A stretch of 64,000 bases of DNA, taken from the NCBI RefSeq assembly GCF_013409935.1, contig NZ_JACCCO010000004.1, forward strand, positions 62,001-126,000. Direction: 5' to 3'. Below, piece after piece: positions 14,975 through 22,935 of this stretch. The position numbers and the translations under genes were made by a program. Position 1 is the first letter of the stretch. Every line of letters begins with the position of its first letter. The notes under the pieces were generated by a model that was not told the origin of the DNA, did no database searches, and saw nothing but the letters and a program-made list of their open reading frames with translations. The DNA is from Streptosporangium sandarakinum (lineage in GTDB: Bacteria > Actinomycetota > Actinomycetes > Streptosporangiales > Streptosporangiaceae).

Positions 14975-15593
14975 GTGACCACCCCTGACGCCGTGACCGT
15001 GCCCACCGCGGATTTCACCCGCCTGGCTGACCTCGCCGTCGCCGCCCGGAACCTCAGCGCCGCCGCCCCCCCTGCTCCCCAACACCCTCCACACCACTGC
15101 CGCGGTCGCGGAGCCACTGCCCGGCGTCGAGCCCCAGCCGGCGGCCCCGGCCAAGCGCGGCCGCCGAACCGCCGCCGACGTCGCCGCCCACAACAACCGG
15201 ATCCACGCGCGCCTCGACGGGCTACCCCTCGGAGCGACCGCCGCGGACCTCATCACCGCCGACACCTCCCCCAGCCGCGTCTACAACGCTCTGCGCACCC
15301 TGGAGAACCAGGGGCGGGTCTTCCACACCGGCTACGGCTCCACCCGCTGGTACAGCAGCCGCCACCGCGCCGCCCTGCTCGACACCCTCCGCCGGCGCGT
15401 CCCGGGCCATGACCTCACCGTCGCGGAAACCGCGGCGATCCTCGACCTGCCGGAGACCCGCATCCGCGAACTCGTCACCGCTCAGACCCTCACCGGCCGC
15501 CGCGTCGGCAAAGTGGTCATCGTGCTGCGCACCTCCCTGCTGGCCTACATCGACACCATCGGCGCCCACACCGGCCCGGCCGACGCCGAGTAG
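14975..15593 (+). pseudogene. HTH DNA-binding protein interrupted by a +1 frameshift
   Basis: A GTG at 14975 (AAGGAG upstream) opens a frame reading VTVPTADFTRLADLAVAARNLSAA. Coding character then jumps to another frame at a run of seven C (15066-15072). With one C removed it continues LLPNTLHTTAAVAE to the TAG at 15591-15593. The second part has helix-turn-helix segments (LTVAETAAILDLPETRIRELV) like phage excisionase or winged regulators, plus TSPSRVYNALRTLENQGRVFHTG. A homopolymer error, true inactivation and programmed frameshifting are all possible; no classical +1 signal is visible. Confidence 0.55.
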
Positions 15594-15644
15594 CCCCCAA
15601 CCTCGTTCACCCGTTCACCCGCACACAGAGGGGAGAGGAACCCG

Positions 15645-16184
15645 ATGGGACGCGGACGCCCGACCAAACTCACCCCCGAGCTTGCCGACCGCTTCGTCCA
15701 GGCCCTGGAGGAAGGCAACTCGATCCGCCGCGCCGCAGCCCTCACCGGCATCACCCGATCCACCGCTCATGCCTGGATAGCCCAGGGCGAAGCCGACGAC
15801 GCCCCACCCGAGTTTTCGGACTTTTCGGACAGGGTTACGCGCGCGCGTACGCGAGTGATGGGGGACCTGTTCAACGCGGCGATGCAGGATGCGATCGGCG
15901 GGGTGGAGATCAAGCGGACGGTGCGGCCGGACGGGTCGGAGGAGACTCAGGTGACGCCGCCGAACGGCAAGGTGGCGTTGCAGATGATGGCGCTGCTGGA
16001 TCCGGAGGAGTGGTTGCCGCGGAAGGCTGTGGAGCTGTCCGGGCCGGGTGCGGGGCCGGTGGAGGTGTCGCATCAGGCGGATGTGGTCGAGGGGATTCTC
16101 GCTCGGGTGCGGGCGGCGCGGGAGCGGCGGGCCGCCCGGGCGGCGAACGATGCCGGCGGTGATGGTGTGGGGGTGGGGGAGTGA
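15645..16184 (+). CDS. Terminase small subunit-like protein
   Basis: 179 residues, ATG after GGGGAGAGG. N-terminal HTH (RPTKLTPELADRFVQALEEGN, IRRAAALTGITRSTAHAWIAQG) followed by a region with GDLFNAAMQDAIGGVE and a PPNGKVALQMMALLDPEEW segment typical of small terminase or related packaging HTH proteins. In siphophages this subunit recognises the packaging site. Here it is 30 kb from the large terminase, so a transcription regulator with the same fold is an alternative. Confidence 0.55.
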   Translation: MGRGRPTKLTPELADRFVQALEEGNSIRRAAALTGITRSTAHAWIAQGEADDAPPEFSDFSDRVTRARTRVMGDLFNAAMQDAIGGVEIKRTVRPDGSEETQVTPPNGKVALQMMALLDPEEWLPRKAVELSGPGAGPVEVSHQADVVEGILARVRAARERRAARAANDAGGDGVGVGE

Positions 16185-16465
16185 TGGCGAGTAGGGACGT
16201 GCCGGGGGATTCCCGGGAGGCGTGCGCGGGGCGGCATCCGGCGGGGCGTGGGCTGGTGGGCCGGTTCACCCAGACGCATCCCTGGCTCGCCGAGCCGGAC
16301 GGCCGCGCCGAGTCGGACGGGCCGGGCGGGGGTGAGGTGGTGGAGCTGCGGGCCCGCGTGGAAGACCTGGAACGCCGCCTGGCGTCACTCGAGCGGCCGG
16401 AGCCGTACGACGGCGTCGAGGTCGTCTCGCTCGACGGGCGACGGTCGCGGCGGCTGCGGTGGTAG
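16181..16465 (+). CDS. Small coiled-coil protein
   Basis: 94 residues from a GTG/ATG overlapping the preceding stop (GTGATG). Residues ~50-75 (VVELRARVEDLERRLASLERP) form a short coiled coil and the C-terminus is basic (SRRLRW). Translational coupling to the terminase-small-like gene suggests a joint role. Family unknown. Confidence 0.5.
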   Translation: MMASRDVPGDSREACAGRHPAGRGLVGRFTQTHPWLAEPDGRAESDGPGGGEVVELRARVEDLERRLASLERPEPYDGVEVVSLDGRRSRRLRW

Positions 16466-16486
16466 CTGGCGGCTGAGGCGGGCGGG

Positions 16487-16523
16487 AAGGGCTCGACCCC
16501 CGGGGGGAGGGGGTCGGGCCCTT
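16487..16523 (+). terminator. Intrinsic terminator between convergent operons
   Basis: AAGGGCTCGACCCCC pairs with GGGGGTCGGGCCCTT (one mismatch), followed by CTTCTTCG. It closes the rightward unit just before the leftward gene ending at 16538. Confidence 0.7.
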
Positions 16524-16537
16524 CTTCGTGTCCGAGG

Positions 16538-16768
16538 TCAGGGGGTCGAGCGGCGGGCCCGCCGGGCGAGCATGCGCGCCTTGATCTGCTCCGTGGTCGG
16601 CTGTGTCCAGGGATGCCAGCCGACGTCGGGCACCCAGCGGCTCACGTGGTCGTAGGGGTCGCTGTTCAGGCCGGAGGGGCTGGCGTACTTATCGACGCCG
16701 CACCAGCGGCAGCCGCCCGGGTTCGGGATCGGCTTGCCTTCGGCGGGGAGCGGGGCGGTGTGCTTCAT
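16538..16768 (-). CDS. Small phage-type protein with CxxC motif
   Basis: 76 residues; ATG at 16768 with GGAG 8 bases upstream. C-RWCGVDKYASPSG carries a single CxxC, and the rest is aromatic and basic (DHVSRWVPDVGWHPWTQP, QIKARMLARRARR). Such short 'CxxCG.xxx..H..R' proteins are common in actinophage accessory modules. It is the last gene of the leftward operon from 18.2 kb. Confidence 0.5.
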   Translation of the reverse strand: MKHTAPLPAEGKPIPNPGGCRWCGVDKYASPSGLNSDPYDHVSRWVPDVGWHPWTQPTTEQIKARMLARRARRSTP

Positions 16769-16779
16769 AGTGGGGGCTC

Positions 16780-17565
16780 CTACCGGGTCGGGTATGTGCG
16801 GGTGGTCGCGCGGCGGGCCCGCCGGACGGGGCGGCCGCCGGGGTGGCCGGCCGGGTGCGCGCGGCGGTGCCGTGCGGTGCGCACCGGTGCCGGGTGGTGC
16901 GGGCGGGCCGGGGTACGGCGGTGCCGTGCCGGGACGGCCGCGGCCGCGGCGGCGGCCGGGGTGGGGGAGTCGAACCGGGCGGCGTGCTCGACGGCCGCGC
17001 CGGTGATGGTCTGCACCGTGCCGTCGTCCCAACGCTCGGGCTCCTCGGCGGGCGCGTTGATCGCATCCCACACGGTCGCGTACCGGCGCGAGACCTCAGC
17101 GGCGGCGCGGACGGCGCGCCGCTCCTCCTCAGCTGCATACGACTCCTCGGCGCGGGCGAGCGTCGCCTCCAGGCGGGCCCGCACCTCGGCCTCATACCGG
17201 GTGCTGGCGGCGTGCCATTCCCGGTAGCGGCGCGTGGCTTCCCGCCCGCCGTACAGCGGCGCCAGGTCCTCGGCCTCCTCGGCGGCCGGGGCGGGGGAGA
17301 CGGCGCGCCACGCGGCGAGCGCGTCGCGGCCGTCGTCGGTGAGGATCACGGCCGTGCCGGTGACGGTGAGGAACCCGGCGGTTTCGAGGGCCAGGATTCG
17401 GGCGCGGGCGATGGCGCGGCCGCGGCCGCCGCGCACACCGGTGCGGTAGAAGCCGCGCGCGTCCTGGTGGAGGTCGCCGGCGGCGGCCCATGCGATGGCG
17501 TCGGCGTGGGCGGCGGTCCAGCCGAGCCGGGCGGCCTGGTCGTACTGGCGGGCGGTGATGTGCAT
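16780..17565 (-). CDS. Hypothetical protein with HTH-like and coiled-coil regions
   Basis: 261 residues; ATG at 17565 after GGAGG. Residues ~1-85 contain ARQYDQAARLGWTAAHADAIAWAAAG and ARARILALETAGFLTVTGTAVILTDDGRDALAAW, a winged-helix-like arrangement. Residues ~100-170 are a charged helix (YEAEVRARLEATLARAEESYAAEEERRAV). The C-terminal 60 residues are Arg/His/Pro-rich and disordered. It may bind nucleic acid. Function unknown. Confidence 0.5.
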   Translation of the reverse strand: MHITARQYDQAARLGWTAAHADAIAWAAAGDLHQDARGFYRTGVRGGRGRAIARARILALETAGFLTVTGTAVILTDDGRDALAAWRAVSPAPAAEEAEDLAPLYGGREATRRYREWHAASTRYEAEVRARLEATLARAEESYAAEEERRAVRAAAEVSRRYATVWDAINAPAEEPERWDDGTVQTITGAAVEHAARFDSPTPAAAAAAAVPARHRRTPARPHHPAPVRTARHRRAHPAGHPGGRPVRRARRATTRTYPTR

Positions 17566-17622
17566 GGTGGTCCTCCGGTCGAGGGGGCGGGCCCTGTGCG
17601 GGGGCCCGCCCGGGGCAGGGGG

Positions 17623-17892
17623 TTAGGCGGGGCAGGTGCCGCAGTGGGGGCAGGCGTCGGGCCACTCCTCGGCGGCGGAGAGGTAGACGCTCACCAGGTA
17701 GATGCGGCAGGTGAACGCGATGGGGTTCGCGCCGCAGCAGTCGGTGTAGGCGTCGCCGTTCAGGTCCTCCAGGACGCCGACGTTCGCGGTGCCGGTCGCG
17801 CCGCAGGCGGGGCAGGCGGGATCGACGTGGGGGATGTAGGCGGCCGGTGCGGCCGCAGGGGCGGCGGGGGCGTCGAGGAGGGTGATCGTCAC
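17623..17892 (-). CDS. Zinc-ribbon protein
   Basis: 89 residues from GTG 17892 with AAGGA upstream. Two CxxC knuckles (ACPACGATGTA near residue 28, ACPHCGTCPA at the end) and DCCGANPIAFTC between them suggest one or two zinc ribbons. It is part of a leftward set of three or four small zinc proteins led by the promoter at 18273-18301. Possible nucleic-acid or protein adaptor; no known family. Confidence 0.55.
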   Translation of the reverse strand: MTITLLDAPAAPAAAPAAYIPHVDPACPACGATGTANVGVLEDLNGDAYTDCCGANPIAFTCRIYLVSVYLSAAEEWPDACPHCGTCPA

Positions 17893-17983
17893 GTCCGGTC
17901 CTTCCGGGGGCTGTGAGGAGGTTCCTGGGGCTGTGTGGGGTGTCCGGGCGGGCGGCACCGCGCCGCCCGCCCGGACACCGCTG

Positions 17984-18220
17984 CTAGGCGGCGCAGTGGT
18001 CGCAGATGGCGATCTCGCCGCCGGTGAGGCAGTCGGTGATGCGGGCGGCGCAGGCGTCGCAGAGGTAGACCTCGCGGGAGGCGACGGCGTCGGCGACCAG
18101 GTCGGCGGCGTCGGTGGCGTCGGTGGCGGCGAGCCAGCCACGGTCGGCCAGCAGGGTCGCGGCGTCGGCGAGCGCGTCGCGGGTGAAGACGGGGAGCGCG
18201 GCGACGGTGGTGGTGGTCAT
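17984..18220 (-). CDS. Small zinc-finger protein, first gene of leftward operon
   Basis: 78 residues; ATG at 18220 with GGGAGG upstream. Helical N-terminus (DALADAATLLADRGWLAATDATDAADLVADAV), then YLCDACAARITDCL and AICDHCAA, a C-x2-C...C-x2-C zinc module. It lies directly downstream of the shared promoter and hairpin, divergent from the surface-protein gene. Function unknown. Confidence 0.55.
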   Translation of the reverse strand: MTTTTVAALPVFTRDALADAATLLADRGWLAATDATDAADLVADAVASREVYLCDACAARITDCLTGGEIAICDHCAA

Positions 18221-18240
18221 AGGTCCTCCCTGGGGTTGAG

Positions 18241-18301
18241 CCGGGGAACCGCTCCCCGGACTCACACATAAAAGTGTAGGGCATATTTACAGAACTGTCC
18301 A
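18241..18301 (-). promoter_or_regulatory. Shared-type promoter and hairpin, leftward
   Basis: On the minus strand TGGACA, 17 bases ending GTAAATATGCCC, then TACACT. Downstream are ACACTTTTATGTGTGAG (a small inverted repeat) and the hairpin CCGGGGAGCGGTTCCCCGG (18241-18259). It forms a head-to-head pair with the rightward copy, with the two -35 boxes 13 bases apart. Confidence 0.8.
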
Positions 18302-18314
18302 TCCGGGAGGCCGG

Positions 18315-18375
18315 TTGCGTTTCATGTAAACATGCCCTACAATTCTATATGTGAACGGGGCGAGCGGTTCGCCCC
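18315..18375 (+). promoter_or_regulatory. Shared-type promoter and hairpin, rightward
   Basis: TTGCGT (18315-18320), 17 bases ending GTAAACATGCCC, then TACAAT. The leader carries GTGAAC and the perfect hairpin GGGGCGAGCGGTTCGCCCC (18357-18375). The surface-protein gene begins at 18401 after AGGAAGG. Confidence 0.8.
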
Positions 18376-18400
18376 GACACCAACCCAGGAAGGACCTTCC

Positions 18401-19303
18401 ATGGTCTCCATTCGGGCCTACGCCCTCGCAGGCGTCGCCGCCCTCGCGGCCCTGCTCACCCCCGCCGCCGCCCAGGCCGGCACCGGCGGCACCATCACCA
18501 CCCCCACCACCGGCCACACCGTCAAGGCGGGCGCTCCCCTCACCGCGTCGGCGGACGTCGCCAACGTGTGCGACGCCCGCCTCACCATCACCCGCCCGGA
18601 CGGCGACAGCCGACTCCTCGCCGCCGCCCCCGCCGACCCCATGTGCGCCCCCACCACGTTTGGCGGCACCTACACCCCCACCACGGCGGGCACCTACACC
18701 CTCACCCTGGCGGCCGGTAAGGGTGCCGAGATCGACACGATCGAGATCGTCGTGACCGTGCCGCCCGCCCCGGCCCCCACGCCGACCCCGGCGGCACCGG
18801 CTCCCGCCCCCGCGACCGACTCGACGCCCCCGGCCACCCCTCCCGCGACGCCCCCGGCGACGCCCGCCCCCACCGTGACCGTCACCGTCACCCCGACCCC
18901 GGCCAAGCCGAAGACCACCCCGACCCCGACCCCGGCCAAGCCGCGCCCCACCGCGACCGTCACGGCCACGGCCACCGTGCCCGCCCAGGCACCCGCCCCG
19001 GTCTACGCCCCGCAGCCGCAGGCGTTCGTTCAGCCGCCGCAGCCCGCGCCGACCGCCCCGGCCCTGCCGGAAGTGGCTCAGGAGCCGCGCATCGCCGAGT
19101 CCGCCCCCGCCCCGGCGAGCACCCCCGCCACGGACCTCGCCGCGCAGCCCGTCGCCGACTCCTCCGACACCGGCATGTTCGGCGCGATCGGCAGCATCGT
19201 CATGCCCGTCGTGACCGTCCTGGCTCTGGCGTACGGGTTCCTGGCGATGCGCCGGACCCGGGGACGGCACGCCGCCGACCCCCTCACCAACGACAAGGAG
19301 TAG
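18401..19303 (+). CDS. Secreted cell-surface protein: signal peptide, Ig-like domain, Pro/Thr stalk, membrane anchor
   Basis: 300 residues. Signal peptide at 1-27 (AYALAGVAALAALLTPAAAQA). Residues ~30-125 have an Ig-like beta pattern (PLTASADVANVCDARLTITRPDGD, FGGTYTPTTAGTYTLTLAAGKG) with two Cys. Residues ~125-250 are a Pro/Thr/Ala stalk with short repeats (TPTPAKP). The C-terminus has a TM helix (AIGSIVMPVVTVLALAYGFLAM) and a basic tail, so it is anchored with the domain outside. In a phage-derived element it could alter the host surface (superinfection exclusion) or act in adhesion; this is inference. Confidence 0.7.
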   Translation: MVSIRAYALAGVAALAALLTPAAAQAGTGGTITTPTTGHTVKAGAPLTASADVANVCDARLTITRPDGDSRLLAAAPADPMCAPTTFGGTYTPTTAGTYTLTLAAGKGAEIDTIEIVVTVPPAPAPTPTPAAPAPAPATDSTPPATPPATPPATPAPTVTVTVTPTPAKPKTTPTPTPAKPRPTATVTATATVPAQAPAPVYAPQPQAFVQPPQPAPTAPALPEVAQEPRIAESAPAPASTPATDLAAQPVADSSDTGMFGAIGSIVMPVVTVLALAYGFLAMRRTRGRHAADPLTNDKE

Positions 19304-19488
19304 CCCCCACGGGCCCCCGGCGGTGCCGGGGGCCCACACCTCCCGGAACCGCCCTAGGTCCGCTACGCGGAATCTGAGGCTGGCAGTAGGCAGGCGGGAG
19401 GGGCCGGCGCGGATGCAGCAGGCATGCCCCGGTGAACGCCCCAGCTGGTCAGGTGACGAGGCCCAGTGAGCGCCCTCCGCGTATTGGG

Positions 19489-19860
19489 TCAGCGCCAGCT
19501 GGTGCGACCGGTGCGGTAAATGGGGCCTTCATTGATCGGGACGGTCTCAAGGATGGTCTCGCCTTTGTGCTGGGTGAAGATGATCGCGTATTCGCCGGTG
19601 CAATTCTCGCAGTGACCGGTCAGGGCGATGCGTTGGCGGCGACCCTCGCCGACCGCAGGACCGGCCGGGGCGATGATCTCTTCACGGGTCACCTCACCAG
19701 TGATGGCGCTGACGTGGATCTCCCTGGGTTCATGGTCCTCTTTTCGGGCGCTGATGTAGGCGTGTTCGACGTGGGTGTTGTTGCCGCCGCACAGGGGACA
19801 GGCCATGACACCGTCGGAGGTGTAGGTGAGCATGCCTGGCTCGGGGGTTGGGGTGGTCAT
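19489..19860 (-). CDS. Small zinc-ribbon protein
   Basis: 123 residues; ATG at 19860. Two knuckles, ACPLCGGNNTHVEHAY and GHCENCTGEYAI, form a C-x2-C...C-x2-C site around a 60-residue basic/acidic insert; the end is ETVPINEGPIYRTGRTSW. No clear ribosome site precedes the ATG, and TACACC 7 bases upstream could be a -10 for a leaderless message. Function unknown. Confidence 0.55.
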   Translation of the reverse strand: MTTPTPEPGMLTYTSDGVMACPLCGGNNTHVEHAYISARKEDHEPREIHVSAITGEVTREEIIAPAGPAVGEGRRQRIALTGHCENCTGEYAIIFTQHKGETILETVPINEGPIYRTGRTSWR

Positions 19861-19965
19861 GAGGTGTGGTGTACCCGGCGGATGTGATCACCTCACGCGT
19901 TGGAGCGGGCAGCGGCCGCCAAGGCGACCGCCGCCCATGTGTTGCCGACTACCGGCCCAGCGTCG

Positions 19966-20124
19966 TCACAGACGCGGGAACGGCAGAACGCCGAGGTCCA
20001 CGCCGCAGGCGGCACCCAGCACGATCACGATCGTGATGATGATGACCCGTAGATGCCGGCCCCAGCTCTCCGGGACCCGGATCTCCGTTGTCCTTTTCCA
20101 CGTGAAGCAGTTCGGACTGTCCAT
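19966..20124 (-). CDS. Small single-pass membrane protein
   Basis: 52 residues; ATG at 20124 preceded by AAGGAGG at ideal distance. N-terminal MDSPNCFTWKRTTEIRVPESWGRH is polar and basic, followed by one TM segment (LRVIIITIVIVLGAACGVDLGVLPF). The strong ribosome site makes this a likely real gene despite its size. It sits upstream of the leftward zinc-ribbon gene with a 105-base gap. Function unknown. Confidence 0.55.
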   Translation of the reverse strand: MDSPNCFTWKRTTEIRVPESWGRHLRVIIITIVIVLGAACGVDLGVLPFPRL

Positions 20125-20766
20125 GCAGCGGCCTCCTTCGGCCTCGAAGCGAAAATAAGTCGCTGCCGGACCCGGGCCTCTTCATGATCGAGAGTTCCCG
20201 TCGATACACTGCGCTTGGATACCTACGCAGGTACACGCCGGGCCCCCGGGTTCGGCAGTACCGCAGCGCCGCCCGGCCCCTCTGCCAAGGGGTCGGGCAT
20301 TGCTGTGGTACTGGGAAAAGAGTAGCGGCGCCCCCCGGCGGTTCCTGGTGAGTAGCAGAGGTCACCCAAGCCCCACGAACCTCGATGTTTTCAGGCTGTC
20401 TCGCCTCATAGCCAGGTCACAGCGGCGTCATTGCGCGTCATCTCTGCGTCGTTCCTGTGTCGTCCGCTGGCCCTTGGGCCACATCACGTCATGGCATGGA
20501 ACACCGCCACTAAGGGCAACAACATGGAACTTCCGCTGATCGAGCATGAAAACCGGGCCGTGTGCGCTTGGCCGGGCCGCACATCAGCGCGTTGTGCTCT
20601 GTGGGGAGAGGGGCCGGGCGTGAGCATGCCAATGCGGTCTTGACGAAGTACTTGATGCTGTCGAAGTACTCCACGAAGTAGTTGATACTGGCGACGAAGT
20701 AGGGGCCAAGGAAGCACATAGTCACTCTGGTCTTAGGGATAGCAACGGCCTCAGCCAGTACGGCGC
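20125..20766. other. Mostly non-coding stretch with hairpin and CGAAGTA repeats
   Basis: A hairpin CCCGGCCCCT/AGGGGTCGGG lies at ~20273-20298. Four CGAAGTA words occur at 20644, 20662, 20674 and 20695, spaced by multiples of three. A rightward frame through them (DEVLDAVEVLHEVVDTGDEV...YGACLTCLWEEVERR, stop just before 20810) looks coding but has no start codon. It may be a truncated gene or need an upstream frameshift. A leftward frame (MCFLGPYFVASINYFVEYF, from ~20720) is also open. I cannot decide between them. Confidence 0.35.
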
Positions 20767-20808
20767 GTGCCTGACGTGCCTGTGGGAGGAGGTCGAGCGG
20801 CGGGCCGC

Positions 20809-20976
20809 GTGATCGGGCCGAGCTGGGGCGGCACCCTCGTGCCCGAGGCGGGGAAGCAGGTCACGGTGTACACCGACCACCGGCCCGAGCCGATCGGGGT
20901 GTCGGCGAACCATCGGGCGGGCGCGCGGCGGCTCGCGCGGTTCCACGGGATGCGCTTCACCTGTCTGCACGGGTAG
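20809..20976 (+). CDS. Small hypothetical protein, possibly coupled to a truncated upstream frame
   Basis: 55 residues from a GTG that overlaps (GTGA) the stop of the startless upstream frame. The sequence (WGGTLVPEAGKQVTVYTDHRP, NHRAGARRLARFHGMRFTCL) looks coding but has no recognised domain. The overlap suggests an original two-gene unit whose first gene has lost its beginning. Ends 30 bases before the next shared promoter. Confidence 0.35.
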   Translation: MIGPSWGGTLVPEAGKQVTVYTDHRPEPIGVSANHRAGARRLARFHGMRFTCLHG

Positions 20977-21006
20977 CCGGGGGCTGAAAGTCGCAGGTCA
21001 GACCCA

Positions 21007-21064
21007 TTGCCCATCCAATAAACATGCCCTACACTTTTAAGTGTGAGCAAGGAGGAGCGGTTCC
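21007..21064 (+). promoter_or_regulatory. Shared-type promoter and hairpin
   Basis: TTGCCC (21007-21012), 17 bases ending ATAAACATGCCC, TACACT (21030-21035), then the inverted repeat CACTTTTAAGTG, GTGAG and the hairpin GGAGCGGTTCC (21054-21064). The cassette gene begins at 21103 after AGGAGG. This is the copy closest to the consensus. Confidence 0.85.
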
Positions 21065-21102
21065 CCTTCGCCCACCCGTTCCACTACGCCCCAGGAGGCA
21101 CC

Positions 21103-21756
21103 ATGACCACCCTCGCCCGCATCACCGCCGCCGTCACGCACGGCAACGAATACAAGGCCCGCGCCGAGGTCATCCCCGCCGTCCCCGCCCGCTACCCGGC
21201 CATGGCCCACCTCATCGCCGACGCCCGCGACGCCTACCTCATCGCCGCGGCCGCCGCCGGACTGCCCACCGAAGGACTCCCCGAGATCACCACCCTCGGG
21301 CGCATCCTCCGCGGATGGATCGACGCCCTGACCGACACCAGCGTCACCGCCGTCGCCATCGGCGCAGGCTTCCCCGCCCACCTGGCCCCCATGGTGTCCG
21401 TCCGCTGCCTGCGCGCCTGGCTCACCCTCCCCGCCTACGGGGACGACGCCAAGCTGAACCACATCCTCAACACCGCGCGCAAGCGCTACGCCGAGGCGTA
21501 CCCCGACCTCGCCACCCCCTGCCACGAATGCGACGCCGACCCCGGCGAAGAGTGCAGGGGCGACTGCCTGGTCGCCTCCGAGTTCGCCGACCACGTGCCC
21601 GACGTCGCCGAGATCGTCAGCGCCGCCGACACCCCCGCCTCGTGGCTGGTCTTCCCGCCGAACGTGATCCGCGCCCTGGCCCTCCACCAGCACGAAGTGA
21701 AGGCCCTGCACCTGCTCGCCATCGAGTCCGGCGACCCCAACGCGGTCGTCGCGTAA
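21103..21756 (+). CDS. Cassette protein with C-terminal zinc cluster, unknown function
   Basis: 217 residues; ATG after AGGAGG. The N-terminal two thirds are helical (AEVIPAVPARYPAMAHLIADARDAYLIAAAAAG, LGRILRGWIDALTDTSVTAVAIGAGF). Residues ~143-157 read CHECDADPGEECRGDC, a compact four-Cys zinc cluster also seen as 'CxxC.A..G.xC...C' in actinophage proteins. It is first in a cassette with two further small genes and intercistronic hairpins like those at 8.7-12.3 kb. Confidence 0.55.
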   Translation: MTTLARITAAVTHGNEYKARAEVIPAVPARYPAMAHLIADARDAYLIAAAAAGLPTEGLPEITTLGRILRGWIDALTDTSVTAVAIGAGFPAHLAPMVSVRCLRAWLTLPAYGDDAKLNHILNTARKRYAEAYPDLATPCHECDADPGEECRGDCLVASEFADHVPDVAEIVSAADTPASWLVFPPNVIRALALHQHEVKALHLLAIESGDPNAVVA

Positions 21757-21829
21757 CCCCCACCCCTGCCTCCGGCCCCGCCCACCCCGGGCGGGGCCCC
21801 ACCCCCGGCATCCCCGAACGGAGACCACG

Positions 21830-22189
21830 ATGAGCATCTACGCAACGATCAAGGGCGGTATCACGATCACCCCGCCGATCCCCCTCGCCGACATCGACCC
21901 CGCCAGCCACCACCTTCCGGCCAACCGCCCCGCCTGGGCATCCCTCCCCATCGCCAACCTCGCCTTCCACCTCGACGAAACCAACGGCGTCGCCGACCGT
22001 CTCGTCCCCGCGGTCGCCTTCGGCTACAAGATCGGCCACCCCGCCGGGGAACTGGAGGAGATCATCGCCGCCCACGGCGCCGGCCGGACCTTCGCCGGAG
22101 AGCTGGAGATCATCGAAGAGGAAGGCGACAGGGCCACGATCGGCGTCGTTGACGACCACGTGGTCGAAGAGTTCAGCGACGACTGGTGA
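21830..22189 (+). CDS. DUF6205-like small phage protein
   Basis: 119 residues, ATG after CGGAGA. The opening MSIYATIKGGITITPPIPLADI and the ending IEEEGDRATIGVVDDHVVEEF follow the layout of DUF6205 proteins (Y-x-T-x-x-G-x-x-x-I-TPPIP...), which occur in Streptomyces and their phages with unknown role. Framed by perfect hairpins at 21774-21798 and 22197-22222. Confidence 0.5.
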   Translation: MSIYATIKGGITITPPIPLADIDPASHHLPANRPAWASLPIANLAFHLDETNGVADRLVPAVAFGYKIGHPAGELEEIIAAHGAGRTFAGELEIIEEEGDRATIGVVDDHVVEEFSDDW

Positions 22190-22262
22190 CCCCTCCGGCC
22201 GCCCGGCCCGACCCGGGCGGCCGCCCCGCCCCCTGACCGCCCTTCACGATCGGACACCCCTC

Positions 22263-22463
22263 GTGGACCGCACCGCCCCGTTCCTGACCCACTTCACCCC
22301 GGCCGCCCTCGCCACGCTGAGCCGCATCGCCATCGAGCTGTACGGCACCTACGGCGACCCCCACCAGGCCCTCACCGCCGAACAGGTCCGCACCCTCAAC
22401 GACACCGCGCAACTCCTCGCCGACCTCGACGAGCCCACCCCGGCCGCCAGCGGGCACGCCTGA
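22263..22463 (+). CDS. Small hypothetical protein
   Basis: 66 residues from a GTG. It appears all-helical (FTPAALATLSRIAIELYGTYGDPHQALTAEQVRTLNDTAQLLADL). Last gene of the cassette, followed by a 10-bp terminator stem. No family recognised. Confidence 0.45.
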   Translation: MDRTAPFLTHFTPAALATLSRIAIELYGTYGDPHQALTAEQVRTLNDTAQLLADLDEPTPAASGHA

Positions 22464-22482
22464 CGACCCGCCGCCCCACCCC

Positions 22483-22514
22483 ACGGGCACCCCGGCACCC
22501 GCCTGGGTGCCCGT
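22483..22514 (+). terminator. Cassette terminator hairpin
   Basis: ACGGGCACCC and GGGTGCCCGT pair perfectly over 10 bp with a 12-base loop, then TTCCC. It lies between the rightward cassette and the leftward gene ending at 22579. Confidence 0.65.
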
Positions 22515-22578
22515 TCCCATGTACGGCGCAGGTCCGCCCCGGCCACCTCACCCCGGGGAAAGCGCCGGCGTTCCCGGC

Positions 22579-22770
22579 CTAGTCGCGGAACGACCCGTCC
22601 GCCCGGCGCAGGTGCCTCCTCAGCAGGTGCTTGCAGTTGGGGCAGTGCCGCATGAACCCGCGCTTGAACAAGAACCCCACAACCGTGAGGTACAGGAACC
22701 CGACCATCATGTGCTGCCCCATGCGGGCAACGGCCGGCTTGGTGCAGGTCTTACAGTCCCGACAGCTCAC
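22579..22770 (-). CDS. Small membrane protein with two CxxC knuckles
   Basis: 63 residues from GTG 22770 (GAGGGA upstream). CRDCKTC at the N-terminus and HCPNCKHLLRRHLRR near the C-terminus flank a hydrophobic helix (MMVGFLYLTVVGFLF). Both Cys pairs may sit on the same side and bind zinc in a hairpin, or the protein may span once. Function unknown. Confidence 0.5.
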   Translation of the reverse strand: MSCRDCKTCTKPAVARMGQHMMVGFLYLTVVGFLFKRGFMRHCPNCKHLLRRHLRRADGSFRD

Positions 22771-22871
22771 GGTCCCTCATCACGTCGACGGGTGATCACT
22801 GCCTTTGCATCGGGCCGCGGCCTCGATGCGTAACAGGAAATGCCCGGAATGGCCCCGGCCCGCCCCGGGGT

Positions 22872-22881
22872 GACGTTAACG
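22872..22881 (+). promoter_or_regulatory. GACGTTAACG element upstream of endolysin
   Basis: GGTGACGTTAACGCCCG, 54 bases before the endolysin start. The 10-mer GACGTTAACG recurs exactly at 14021, 42830 and 53038 and with one change at 50403. Confidence 0.5.
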
Positions 22882-22935
22882 CCCGAACCCGGCATCCTCC
22901 CGGCGAACCACTCACGAGTCGCCTACGGGGGAGCG

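Noticed and set aside
20644..20701. Four CGAAGTA words as iterons or operators.
   Set aside because: Spacings are all multiples of three and both strands have an open frame with repeated Glu-Val or Tyr-Phe codons, so coding repetition is a simpler explanation.
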